From the NCBI GenBank assembly GCA_012184525.1, contig WOFQ01000013.1, positions 186,001 to 250,000 of the forward strand: a stretch of DNA of 64,000 nt, read 5' to 3'. Each line of letters begins with the position of its first letter. The first letter of the stretch is position 1. The position numbers and the translations under genes were made by a program. The DNA is from Xenoacremonium recifei. Lineage: Eukaryota > Ascomycota > Sordariomycetes > Hypocreales > Nectriaceae. Of this stretch, positions 1 through 13,219 are shown one piece after another. The notes below the pieces were generated by a model. It ran no database searches. It was given only the letters and a program-made list of their open reading frames with translations, and was not told the origin of the DNA.

Positions 1-2214
1 GACGACTTCGGCCTCAACGTCAACTCGGCTCGACCACTTCACAACTCGACGACGACTTCAGCAGAGAGAAAATCACCAGACAAGTCGACCTGAGACCGGT
101 CAGACGAGACAAACCCGCGGGCAGAAAATTCTCAACGGTCGCACGACGCGCAAGTCAAGTCAGTCAGTCAGGGTCGTCGTGGGTCGAGAGCGGACCGGAC
201 CTTTTAAGCTCTCCCTCGAGCGAGTAATGGTAGCACCGCGAAGAGGCCGGGGCAGAGGATACTAGCTATCAGATAGACATGCAGGCCCCGGGACCGCGTC
301 TCGACCATTGAGGGGGCCCGAGATATCGGTTTGGGGCTGCACGCGGTCACTTGCTGGAGATGGGATGGTCAGCGATGGTCCTGTCTCATGGCATGGATTC
401 ATGGATGGATTCACCAACCAGCGCACGAGGCGCAAGCTCAGCACAGCTCGAAACAGGGCCCCAAAAGCTTATCGGGTCAGCCGATCCTGGTCAATAAGCG
501 GCATCCCCCCTCCATCTTGGCTTCCCTCAGTCGATCCATCGTCGAGTTGGGCAACTGACGGTACAGTACCAGCCAGAACTGTCGCTCGGTGTGTGAAAGC
601 CCGACGTCATGCGATTCTGGGCCCGCTGATTGGCCCCAAGTCCTGTCCTTCGGCTTCCGGCAGCATATCCGTACGTAAAATCCTGCAGCGCGGGGAGTGC
701 CGTGACTTGAGAATTGGTGGACAGAGTATAGCGGCGGCAAAGGATGGACGTTGCGATGAGGTGGAAACGAATGAAAATCTCAGGCAAGGCAAGGCCAGGT
801 ATCCGCGGTACGTACCTACCTAACCTTAGGTCCTCAGGCGCAAAAAGTCCCGTCGCCACCCCGCCTGCCCAGGTGGAAGGTGCGGCTCGACATCCTCTTC
901 TGGAAGGTTGCTGGAACGCCGCCCGGCGCCTGCCTCGCCGCCCAGCCAATCGTGCTACAGCGCACCGGCCACTGTGGCTCCAGTGGGTTACAGTGGCTTC
1001 TAGCGGTGATCCACCCCACTAACTGGTCCCGGTCCCACTGTAGAAATATTTGCTGTGAGCAACGATGGACCTCACCTCATCAGGCCCGGACCATGCTGAA
1101 TGTCACCACGAGGACAGTCCCCGGAATCTAGAAACAGACCCTTCTTCTAGGATCTTATCGCTTTTTTGCAAGATAGAATCTGAGCTGGGGACAAAAGTGG
1201 TTGCCTGCTCTCCTCTGTCAGGCCATTCGAGCCGCGCGTGAGCTGTTGGTTGCGATATGCTCCCTCTTAATCATCAACTACCAACATCCCAAAAACTCCA
1301 GCCAGTCCATAGCTAGGGCACTTTAGTCCATATCGCGTTATAGGTACTTTTTGTCAAATCTTCGCTTGGCATCTGGTCCGGAACGTGTCATCCTGCACGT
1401 CAGCCAGCATGCCAACCACCATTCCCTGACTTACATGATCCTTCGTCCACCACCATCGAAATATCAGACTATTATGCTTATCACCGCTGCTACGCGGCTA
1501 TCTCTTGGCCATGGATGTCACCGATGATAAGCTCCCGTTCACTGCCGCGCTCAACCCCTGCCCTCCCAACTACTGTAATTGCCTAGCCCCAAGCCAGCCT
1601 TTATCCCGTCTTAAGCTTGTTGTTCCGTGCCAACCCAAAGTGCCAAGTTCTGCCAAGGGACCTCCCAAGTCGAATAGCTTCAATCTACTGAATCAATTTC
1701 GAGAGTTTGAGTCTCGCCAAGAAACCCCAAGACTTTCCCGTATCTCTGTCCCGGATAGGTATCATCTTCCTGGAGTCTCCACGCTGCCTTGCAAATCTCC
1801 TTCCTCTCTCAGTGTAGCTGATCGCCAGAGCAGTTTGCATTCGCTTTCTAGTCCCCGGACTGCCCGAGCCCAAACTTCCCCACAGCATGTGTCCGTGATA
1901 TGCATGCTCTCGTCATCTCGTGGCCGCGTTGGGATTTGGTCCTGTAATATTATCTGTGTCAACATCTCGAGCACGAGATGCACCGGGTGATCGGGTGCGC
2001 ATCGTTCACTCTCCACAATCCGCCGTGAGATCTGCATCAATATACATATGCTCATTAATACTGTCTGACTCAAGGACCACGTTAAAGAAATGCCATCCGC
2101 TACACAAACACCTTCTTTTCTGTGTTTTCCCGTCTTTCCCATACAATCACCCCAAACTCCCAGTCAGGTTTATAACATAACCCAGCAGCCATTTTGCATT
2201 CTCCCATCATTTCG
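1..2214. other. Intergenic stretch downstream of VPS13, no supported gene
   Basis: No open frame here resembles a known family, and none shows a convincing exon-intron pattern. The longest frame (308-823, +) has an arginine- and serine-rich composition typical of chance frames in GC-rich DNA. A perfect 10-bp palindrome (GGTACGTACC) lies at 807-816, followed by a CCTAACCTTAGG-like stretch. The segment includes the 3' untranslated region of VPS13, which is read toward it. Confidence 0.6.
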
Positions 2215-5200
2215 CTACTCGCCACTTCTGAACCGCCTGTTGAACTCTTCCACTGCAACACCAATCATCTTGTACAAGAAGCCCCTCTCGCTGCCACCGC
2301 CCACTGGGATGAATGGTCCGTTAGCCCCTCCCCTCAACGCAAGGCTGACTCCCGTCCTCTCCTTGGCGATGGTTTGGACATCCTTCAGCGGCACATCCCA
2401 TTCACTCGTCAGCCGCCTCGACCGAATCAGCAGAATCCTTGCGTAAGTGACCATGACCACCATGTCTTCTTTGGGAAGCTCCAGGTGCCCAATGTACTGC
2501 TCGTCAAAGTATTTCCCGTTATCGACTTGCTTCAACCAGTACTGTCCGAGAGCTTCTCGCGGGTTGTACGGCCGCACGATGCCGTCATGAGGTATGAACC
2601 GAGGGAATCGTGTTCGATCCAGCTCCGAGCCGTCGAACACGGTTGTGGTGTTGCGAATACCCTCACTCACGTTGCTCGCCATGTCGAGAATGCCGACGGC
2701 CGGCTTCGTGGCGAATCCAAGAACACCCTTTCCAACGCCCTTGAAGAAACCCAGAGCTCCCTCTTGTTCGGCACCCTCTAGCGGTTTGCGAGCGAGTCCA
2801 CCAACGCCAGACGCAACGCTGGTAAACAGGCTGTTTGCTCCGGCTGTCACACCGTATAGCGCGTGCTTCGGTCGGTTTCGCGCTCTCGTAATGCGCCGGC
2901 GGTCCTGGAACTGCTTGTCCAACGATGCTGCTGCCAGGCCTTTGCTAAGACTGCCCGTGAATTTGGAGAAGCTGTCGCTGAATCCAAACACCGTCTTCTT
3001 GGCAAAAGACGCTGCCCCCTTTGCAATGCCAAGTCCAAATTCTTCCGGTTTGTCCGAAAGAATTAATCCTTGGTAAGGTTCGTAGAAGATATCCGTCACG
3101 CCAGATGAGATGTTGTTGAACAGACCCACGGGGTTTCCGAGGAAATCTGCCGATCCCAGGATCTTGTGAATCTGGTACATAACCTCCTGACTGTAGTGGC
3201 TGGAGATATTCTGGATCAGAACTGGCGTAGACACGCGGACGTTGTCGAGCATAAGAGCGTTGAACCGGATCGGCGCGTCGTTGACGTTCCCTATGGCCAT
3301 CGTCATCACGTTGAGGAAGAACATGATGGGATTTCTAGATGACGTCTTGTCCTCCGCGTTAATTCGTTCCGTTCTCATAAAGCTCAGGTCGATCTGCATG
3401 GGCTGAATGTTGAGAACCTCAAAATACATGTCCTGGCCCGCCTGCTGTTGCGTTGGTTCAGGAATGTCCAGATCTTCATCGCACAGTTTGCCTTCTTCGT
3501 CGACCATGGTCCAGCTGGCGCCAGGGACATTCGTGAAATCAAGTAAGGCAAACACAAAGTCTTCGTCCAGATCGACTGTCATTTGCTGCAGCAAGATTGT
3601 CGCGTACTTGATATACAGAACACCGTACGAGTCATCCTTGACGCGGCTAACCATGGCGTGTAATGACGGGTGGGCTTCTACCTCGTTCTCTTTCTTGGGC
3701 ACAACACTTGGATAGAGAATCATTGGGAAGATGCCGCCGTACAATTGGTTGTCGATCTGGATCCATTTGATAGCCATGGAAACAGTCTGGATTAAAGGAG
3801 AGTCGCTGTAGCGCAGTTGAACGTCTCGCAATGTGAGGTACGCCAACTCCTTCATCTGGGCGTTTATCAGGGAAATTCCGATCCCTGAGAGCTTCAACTG
3901 TGCCCGGAATGTTGCTCCCGTATCTTGGTCTTTGACTTCGAAGGCATCGGTCCCCGTGTTCGTCCTAGAAAGAGCCTTTGGCTTGTACATACTCTTGCTG
4001 GCTCGGAAGTTGCTCAGGATCAAGGTTTGCGTTGGACCGTCGGCAGCCACGTTGATATCGATGATCTTCGGTTGTCCACTAGGCGTGCCAAACTTCATGG
4101 GGAATTGGTTCCCGATTTCTGCCAGTTTGACGTGCCGTTCCTTGTTGTTGGCAGAGATAACAATCTCCCGGAACTTCGCTGCTGGGAAGTCCCACGCGTA
4201 CGGCATGATACTTCGCGGTGGCAGACGGTATCTAATCGGCTTCCATCCGCTTCGGTCCTCGACGCCGTCCTCGTCAACATTCGGGTTGGCCTGGTAGAAC
4301 GTGAACTCGGTGTCACTCTCATTTCGCATTGAGAACGGCCAGTTCTTTGTTTCCATCGTGAAATTCAGGAAGATGGTTGAGTCTTCCATCAAAATTTCCA
4401 CTCTGACAAGTCTCTGGCGCTGACCAGCCTTTGCAATCTTGACATGGGTTGTGCCAATATCTGCGATATTGAATGGCGAGGTCCACTGGTTGTTCACGCC
4501 AGGATAGCATAGACAGAGCTGTTTAACCGGCGACTTCTGCATGAAGTGCAGCGGCTGGAGTCCTCCAGACGATAGTGTCATGTATCCAGACGAGCTTGAT
4601 TCTCGAATCAGGATCTCCTCACCAAGCTTGTTCTGCAGGATGAAACGCGGTGCGAGAGTAACAATCTTGGTCATCTTGTACTTGCCCTCTCCAGACTTGA
4701 CTGTGATGCCGACGTGGATTTCCTTGCTCTTGTCGGGTGAGTTTAGAACCACCTCGGAGGTGCTACCGATAGCATCGAAACTCTGAGGCTTGCTCCATTC
4801 AGAGTCCGCAACCTTCAGAAGAGCTCGGTTGCGATGGTCGTCATTGCCGAAAGAGAACATGAACGGAAGAGCCTTCGGACGCTCTCGGTCTGATGTGTCC
4901 ATCAAAGGGAACTGCCCAGCTGCCGGCTTAGCTCCCTGCAGGAAGCTCTTGGCACGGACTCTCAGGTCGACACCAGTTTTGTTGAGAACGACATACGGGC
5001 TGTAGACCGTCACTCTGAAAGCACCTCCACTGTTGGGAATCTTGAAGTAATGAAGGCTGAGGTTCAGCGGTAGTCCTTGTTCGTCCTTGACAACAATCTT
5101 GCTCTCCTTGCGGAAGTCTTCGTTGTAGCCCGAGTTGAAGATGGCAAATTCACTCGGCTTGAAAACTGTGTCTTGCATATCAACACTGAGAAGAAGCAGA

Positions 5201-8200
5201 TGTGACAGCTCAACGACGTGGACAGGGCTCACTCCTCCCTTGCGCAAGAAGTTTGCCCAGTCTTTTTTGGTGTTCTTGTCGTAGATCCGATACTTGAAGT
5301 CATATGGGAGTAAATTCTCAAGAGTAACTGGGGCAGAGAGCTTGATCTTCATGTACGGGTAGGACCTAATTATACGTGTTAGCTCAACGCCTGATTGGGA
5401 AGCAATGCTAATACTCACTTGCTCAGTGGATTTGACTTGTCGAAGCGAGCATGGACTTGGAAGTAAAAGGGATCTCCGTTCTCTCCTTTGCACACAACCT
5501 GCCTCGTAGGCTTCTTGAGGAGATCTCGCCACCACAACTGGTCGTCGCACCATTGATATCCAAACCCGCCGTCAGGGCGAACAAGAATAGTCTTCTCGTA
5601 TACAGCGCCTACCGGAGCAGGTCGGGCATCACCAGGAGCAATTTTCTCAATCTTGAGGAGATGGCCCTCTTGCGCATCATACACACCCAGTTCAACAGGG
5701 ATCTGAGTTGCGTTTTCCACAATAAAAGGCGACCTAAAGGTGACGTATTTCACGTTGTCTGTGCCAAGTTCAACCTCTACGCACAGTCGGTGCAGCACGT
5801 TGTCGGTCTTGGGTCGCAAGCCGTACAAGAACTCTCCCTCGCGGTTCAATCGCACATTCTTGACAGGATCGAATCCGCTGCCCTCGAGCTGAATGTTCAC
5901 ATTATTCTGGTTCGACTCGGTCAGGAGGTTCTCTCGCATCTTCTCCCAATGCTCAAAACTCCATGGGCCGTCCTTGCCATCCTCAAGTCGAAGGGTGATG
6001 GGCTCATCGCTAGTTGGGCTCTTCGAGTGGATGACGACGTCAAATCCGGTGTAGTTTCGGATCCTATAGGGAGCTTCGACGCCTCGAGGCTTATCCAACA
6101 CGTCTTGCTCGGTAGTCAGGAAATCGAACGACTTTGACGCGAGCGCAATAGTAGCAGTAGTGATGGTCACATCAAATGTCTTCTTAGAGGCAACATCCAC
6201 GGACAGAAGGCCAGAAACAGGTTCCTTTGCCACGCCGAATCCGACTTGCCACGGTTCCAACAACGGCTCCCAACTAGACTTGGAGAAGTTGTATACGTTC
6301 GAGTACAAATCGATGGCGGCTTCCGCTTTGAGAGTGGATGACCAATTCTCTGCAGTAGCAGTAAAGTTCTTGACGCCAAGATCGAGGATAGGGAGTTCGT
6401 GAAGGTCACCTATCAGGACGACTCGCACGCCTTCGACCGTCGCAGAGAGCTGCTCAGATCTCTTTGAAACAGTTTGCTGGGGTTGAGAATGTTGCTTTGC
6501 TTCGATGGCCGCAGTTCCTCTTGTGACTCTGGTTCTGCCAGCGATCGTAGATTGCCCTTTGCCGCTCGCAGATCGCTGTTTGAGGCCAGCATTGCGAAGT
6601 TCTCGGGCCTTCTGTTGGGCAGGCGTCTCACCAGCTGGCTTCGGCTCATTTCCTGAGAGTTCGCTCGCTTTGCCGATAATTTGCAATATAAGCAAGATAT
6701 CTCGCAGTGACAAACGCAAAATCAGAGGCTCAATGTCGATGTGAATGCTGCTAATTTCTGGTCTTGAACTGTCCATACTCAGCTGAATAGAAAAGTCGTC
6801 AATAATTCGCAGCCGTGATGTCTCGAACTTATCCATACGACACAAGAACATGCCCATTTCGGAAACCTGGAAGGTCAGGGCATGCTGCTGCGAGAGCAGA
6901 ACTTGGCGAATACCAAGAACAACCGCCTCTGAGTTGGACACCAGGGGGTTCGCGATGAGGATAACCTGAGCATCAACGAGATTAACCCGGAAAGCGATGC
7001 TCATGGTCGGTTCGTTCTTCTCCTCATTGTCCTTTGATGTTTCCTGGCTCTGTTGCCTTGATAGCTGCGACCTGGCCCGACCAGACTCAGCCCCAGTGAA
7101 GGTCACCTGCATTGAGTCTGTGTCAGACTCGTCCGGCGTCTCTGCAATGCTTTCATCGTCCATAGGACTGGACTCATCGACAGTCAAGCCCTCAACTGCA
7201 AACTTCTGAATAGCAAAAAGGTAATCCAATGCAAAGATGACACGAGGGCTATCGATCGTAGCCATAGCAATCAAGCTCCTCTCCTTGCCGCCTGACATCG
7301 TGACGCTGGCCATCAATTGTTGGACATCCTTGTTAGACGAAGTCATGATGCGCCGGAACTTGTTTGTCTCCCGTGGCCGACTATCGTAAATAGTAAACGA
7401 TCGAATGAGCAACTCGGCCTCGAGAGATCCATCTGAAAGCATTCTTGTCTTGACTTTAGTTTCATCAAGGGAGAATCTCGAAAGACTTGACTTGTTCAAA
7501 TCTCCGACCGGCGAGTCTTCGTCAGCCATGATGAGCTCCAGTCCAACGGTATTCACGTTGAAGACAAGATCAAGCTTAGTCCACGTCTGGTCTATTGAGC
7601 CAAGTTCAGGGCCAAGGTCAACAAGGGCCTGATCAGCACCCTGGCCATCGTTCGCATTCGCAGTACGAGCCTTTTGAAGAGTGCCTTCATCGACGGCTCG
7701 TGCAGCCGCCTCGTCACTATCGTTGCCCTCTCCGGCAAATGCTGCTGGTACAGACTTGGAGATCTCCATTAGGAACCTCAGTTGGTACTGGGTAATTCGA
7801 AGTTTAATGTCCGACATGGTACCTTCGATTTCAGTGTCCGGTCGCTTGACACCATTCTTGTGCTCAGCGTAAGTAATGTTGAACCCAAGATCCACAGAAT
7901 CGATCATCTCGAGCTCCTCTGAGGTGTCATCGTGATAGTGGAAGTCCGACGTGAGACGAATATTTCGGATGCCCGCAGAGATCTTCATTGCGATCTCGGA
8001 ATCTTCGCTGTCGTCCAGAGGCGTGAACTTGTTCTGCGCATAAATCTCTCCCAGGTATGCGGTGATAAGGTCACGCTTCACATGCCCAGGAACCACTGCA
8101 CGAGGAAAGACAACGATGGGTGTCTTCACAATCACGTCGAACTTAAATCGGCTCGGACTTTGTTGCATCTGGTTGGCTTGGCTGACGGCAGCCTGGCGCG

Positions 8201-11200
8201 CTGCGTTGTAGAGCGCTTGCATTTTACCGAACTTGACCAAGAAATCGATGATCTTGCGGAAGGGCTCTTCAACGAAGTTGACCTTAACAGACCCAGCCCG
8301 TAGAAAGACGGAACTGTCATAACCCGGGTATGCCTTCGCATTGCTAGAATCGAAAGTTTCATATCGGAAGTCGGCGAGATCATCGCCTTGAATGGTGACC
8401 AGTTTTCTGAGGTTTGACTCTTCAGAGACGCCCAGGTTCACATCATCAACCAGAGACAGATCGCCCAGTTTAGCTGAGACGCGCATAGTCTTTCCTCTAA
8501 GGAAAATGCCCGCGTCAGCATGGTTGAATGACAGGGTCGCGAGACGAATTCCATCGTTGTTCAGGATTAGGCGAATACTCTTGAGATCGATCTTGACTCG
8601 AATAGAACCAGCATTGGGGTTGTTCTGGGCAGGCGAGTTCACAGCGACGTCGAGGCTATTTGCGTCATCCTCTGCGTCTGCTAGGGCCGGTTGATCAGCT
8701 GGTTGATCTTTGTTCCCATCAGTGAAAGTGATAAGAATGAAGTCTAGGAGTGTCAAGAGGGTCTTTCTTGTCACGATCAAATTGATCGTGGATATGACGG
8801 TTGTTATGTTGGTTTCAACACCCTCGTATACGGGCATGAACTCGGGAGACAATGGGTTGACCTTGACAAATTTGACATGCACGAGACTCCGGCCTTCTTT
8901 CAGATCTTCGCTGTCTCCTGAAGAGACTATCGATTTGAACTCCGCGGGAGGGTTATCGACGAAGTCGTCGACAGTGACCGAGCCTAGGGAGACCTCTGCA
9001 GCTATGTCGTAAGGCCTCGTGTAGAACTCCAGGTCGAAACGCTCAGCAACAAGTTCTACTAGGAGAGCATCAGGTTTTTGTTTGTCAGGATCGCTCCGAT
9101 AAAGCGATCCCTTCAGCGTGTCAACCTTGAATTTGAACTCGAAGCTGCGTTGCTGGATCTTCAGTTGCTCTCCTGCTGCTCCGTCTTGAGCGTCCTCAAA
9201 GTCTTCTTCATCCTCATCCATGTCATCGAGCACAACAGCCGTAGACTGAACGAAGGGGAACGGTGTCGATTGGCGCCGTGACTTTGTACGAGACCGGTTT
9301 GAAGCGCTGCTGACAAGGCGAGGTCGCGAAGGTGATTCTGACTCGTCTGGAGACGGAAGTTCGGGAGGAGGTGGCCCTCCGAACTTGGGGATCGCCACGT
9401 CAATGATCTTCATAAGACTCTTATACTTAGAGTCTGAGACGGTAGCATGTAGCATAGGGAGGTGTCCCGACACCTTCAGTTTGGTGAGGTTTGGTGCCTT
9501 GGGCAAGATGGAAGTCTCTACAACAAAGTCGACATTGATCTGTTCAACAACATGAAGTCTCGCTTCATCATCCTTCTCAACGAGTTGAAGCTTGGTCTCA
9601 TCAATGGAAGGGCCAATAAGAACCTGTGTCGATGTCAGTTTAACAATGAATTTGTCGTACATGACGGATTCGAGGCGCTTGAAGTCCTCCTCGCTGTAAG
9701 ATTGCCGTTGCTTGGCTTGGATTTCCTTCATGGTGTCTTGGTCGACGAGCTGGCTGTTGACATGGATGTGACCGGCATCAACGATCAAGCAAGTTGAATC
9801 CTTGGTGTTGATGCTGACAGGGACAATAATGAGGGGTGCTTGAAGATCCAACTCAGCGTTGATGGTCTTGTGCTCTTCCAGTGCAAACTCGAGACCAGCT
9901 CGTGTCTGCTCCCTGAGGCCTTCAACTGTCGCGCCAGCACTTTCCATTAGTGCTGCAATTGACTCCATGTGACGCTCTGGGGGGCGGAAGAAATCTGCAA
10001 TCCCGACTACGAAGTTCGGGTTCCAGATGACCTCTAAGGGCTTCATCTTGCCCACAATAGCAATGTCGCCTTCGCGCTCAATCGGGTTCTGTTCTATTTC
10101 AAACTGGAAGAAGGGGTCTTCTTCACTGCTCTCCAGTTCTGCCAAAGAGAGTCGCTTGCGCTTGTTGTTGTCGGGGGCATCCTTGACGCGAACAATTTCG
10201 GGGTACAGACTGTCGGGAGTAGTACCATCGTTGACACGAAGTCCGCCAAGGCTGATATTGGCGAGGAATGAATCCTTCCGTTGGAGGGCCTTCGCCTTGA
10301 AGACATCGAAATGAAGACTGAGGAGATCCGTCGGGCCGTCGTGAGGACCTCTCTTGAGCGTGAAGCTACCCGTGCTAAGGGATGTTTCGAGGCAAAGCTT
10401 GATGGCTTCTCGTGGAATATCAACCTCTGCCGCAAGGGCGTTCTTCTCATCCCAGTCTATCACATCGTACAGCTCTTTTCGTTGTTCCTCTGTCATCTGA
10501 GTGTTTTCTTCGTTCTGCTCAACCGCGCCTTGAGGCTTAGATCCCCACACCCAGGAGAGCCAGCCCTGCTGTTCCTGCTGCTGTGGTTGTTTCCTGAGTG
10601 CCTCGGCATTCTCTTTCTTAAGCTGGTTCCGAGCCAGGGATCGCCAAAACCTGAGATCTTCGTACCCAAGCTTCCATTCGAGCTTGTTTATGTCGTCTGT
10701 TTCATCGGGAGTCAGCTGTTGTTGCTGCTTCCTCTTCTTGAACAGCTCGATATAACGGTTGCGGTCGTCGCGTCGTTCTCTGAAGTAGTCCCATGACCAA
10801 CGGCGGTTCCTGTCGTGGATCTTGGATAAGACTGCGTCTCCTGCAAACTTGAACCATGCACGGGGATCCTCCTTTGGCTTGACACCCTTGGGTTGGAACT
10901 TTTTGTACTCTTGGTGTCGAATAAAGTAATGGAATAAGTCTACCATCATGAGGGCGTCTCGATACTGGTCATCGTCGAGCACAAGACCAATTTCCTCGAA
11001 CAGTAGATTTGCCTTGAACTTGGGGACTTTGACATCGCCAGATTTGTCGAGTTCAATCTTGGCTTGTCCACTGACAGGCTTCAAGATGAACTGGTGAGGC
11101 AAAGCTGTGTCTTGGCCCTTGCCAATCAACTCCTTGAACTTGCCTACCATCTCATCATGGGGCATCATTTCCTGCGAAGGCGTCGAAGCCTCACGTCCCG

Positions 11201-11873
11201 TGCCAAGAAGGTCCGAGTCGGTATTCCAATACACGGCGAGTGCACCTAGAGTGGCCAACTTGTGCGTCACAGTGGTCGAATCCTGGATGAACGTCGGCTT
11301 CCATTGGCCGTCGGTGCTGACAGCGCTGAACTCCTCGAGAGTAACGCCGAGCGCGAAAGGATGACCAGGAGCCGAAATGGAGTCCTCGTATCGAATGTGG
11401 ATGTTCTTGACCGTAACTTGCAGGTTGTCGACGATCTTGGTGACCAGGCTTTGGGTGAAGCTCTGGCTCTTCTTTTGCTCCTCCTGGCTCATGCCTTCCT
11501 GGTTCCTCTCCTTGAGCAGCTCAGCGCTGTCCAGTTTCTCCATCTTGAGTCGTTGTTGTCGTCGATCTTCCTCCTCTTCGTCATATTCGGCCTCCTCTTT
11601 AGGGCTCGCGAGCAGGAAAACGTCTTCGATAAAAACCTTGACCGGGGCGCCACGGAGATTGGACCAGGGAATGATGAGGGTGAGCTCGCCAAGATGCCCC
11701 TCCATGACATTAATCGGAAGCTTCAGCTGGTCGAGGGCCTCGCGGCGTAGCTCAAGGTTGCGTAGCTTGACATCGCCGGACCAGATGCCAACTTTGAGCT
11801 GCGTAGGGTCAAAGTTCTTGACATACATGCCCAGGAAGCGGTTAAGCAACCCGGCGACAAGACCTTCGAGCAT
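2215..11873 (-). CDS. VPS13: VPS13 lipid-transfer protein
   Basis: Bridge-like lipid-transfer protein that moves glycerophospholipids between organelles at membrane contact sites. Coding exons on the minus strand are 11873-5419 and 5365-2215, separated by a 53-nt intron (5366-5418, GTGAGT donor, ATTAG acceptor); the splice restores a Lys codon. The product is 3201 aa, normal for fungal Vps13. It opens with the chorein-type N-terminus (MLEGLVAGLLNRFLGMYVKN; first ~110 residues), continues through a long repeat-groove region with acidic linkers near residue 880, and then has the VPS13 adaptor-binding region (roughly 1950-2650), where the intron falls. It ends with an ATG2-C-like amphipathic block (about 2880-3060) and a PH-like C-terminal domain. 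The start is the first Met of the conserved chorein motif. It diverges from the DUF3429-type gene at 13,220. Domain borders are estimates. Confidence 0.97.
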
Positions 11874-13219
11874 TGTGTCGGTGTTGAAGCCGTAACCCTG
11901 GCCGGGGGGTTAAGGGAGAAAGAGGTTATTCGGAGTGCAGGTTGCTCTATCGAGGCGTCATCTGGGTGTTGCTGTAAGACACGATGGCCATCCGTCGGCG
12001 GGGAGGATCGAGTCGCTCGAGGATTTCGGTAGGTAGTTGCGACTCTTGGTCTGCTCGGTTCGAAGGCCTCGGCGATATTGTTCCGCGCTGACGTTGGGCA
12101 GTGGTAGGGCAGAAAGCGATGTCAGATGCTTCGTCTCGTTCAGGCTCAGTCTCGGAGTCTCAAGCAGATAGGTTTGGAGCTTCGGGACTTGCTCCAGCTC
12201 CTCCGGCCTGATACTTTTGGCTCGTGGAGGTCGCAGATCACAGCGTTCGTATCATGCAAGGTTTAAGGAGGAAAGGACTGGGTTTCAGGGCGAGATTCAT
12301 GGACGTGTAGCTATTCCGCGGCGAAAGACGAGATAGGCCCGTGACGGAGCAAAAGTGGGAAAGCAGGAACCAGCGCGGGCTGCTGTGGCTGTGGCGTTTG
12401 TATGACGATGGCTGCCCCCCATTTCGAGACAAGAGGTACCTGGGCCGGCTATGGCGTTGGCAGCACAACGTCAAGTACCGTCAGCTCTGACGGGAATCCA
12501 CCTCGAGCTCCAAGCTTCCTTCCCCCCAGCCAAGGTCGTGGCTCGTGGCTAGTGCGTTCTGCGCTGTTCCTTAGCGGGGTTCCCTTCTAGACGGCGCCTG
12601 AGGTGTCATGACGGTGCCTGCCCCGACACACGCGTCCTGTTGCTGCAGACTCTCTAAAATCCTACCTATGTAGGTAACATTTTTGACGATATCGTAGAAG
12701 CCATCCTGATCCTCCAAATGTCTGCCTGCTCTTCGGCATGATACTGCCGACTCCTCTCAGTCAGCCTCGCACCAGCCACAGTCCCTTTCCATTTGCGTCA
12801 TTGCGCTTTCCCATTAAACATGCCCCGGAGAAAATCGTCCACCCTCGCAAAATGGGCAGGACCAAGCTCCATCAGTGGGACATTACGTCACTGTTCGATC
12901 GCAACAGCTTCAAGCTCCGATCCGATCAAGGACAGAATCCGGCACGGGAAGGAGGGATGGTTGGACAGCTTCTGGAAGATGATGTCGTGGTGACAGAGCA
13001 AGCCCTGGAATTTAGATTTCTTCAATTCGGTGTCGCGAGTCCTTTTCACGAAGCTACAGTTCCCATTTGCATCAACATCGTGATTCCTTGCGCGCAGAGC
13101 AGCTCAAGAGCTACCAGCTTATACAGAGTCGATGCGCGATAGCTTCAGCTCGCCCTCGCCTCGTCCACCAATTGTAATAGCTATCGCGGCGTATCTCTTG
13201 CTTTTCCCTTTACGCGACC
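11874..13219. promoter_or_regulatory. Divergent intergenic region between VPS13 and the DUF3429-type gene
   Basis: This 1.35-kb gap lies between two divergently read genes and must hold both promoters and 5' leaders. A near-palindrome (TACCTATGTAGGTA, 12663-12676) sits near the middle. Short frames exist at 12738-13142 and 12823-12993 but match nothing I know, so I do not call them. Confidence 0.5.

Noticed and set aside
308..823. 171-codon open frame as a gene
   Set aside because: Overlaps other frames of equal quality, shows no domain, and has chance-like composition.
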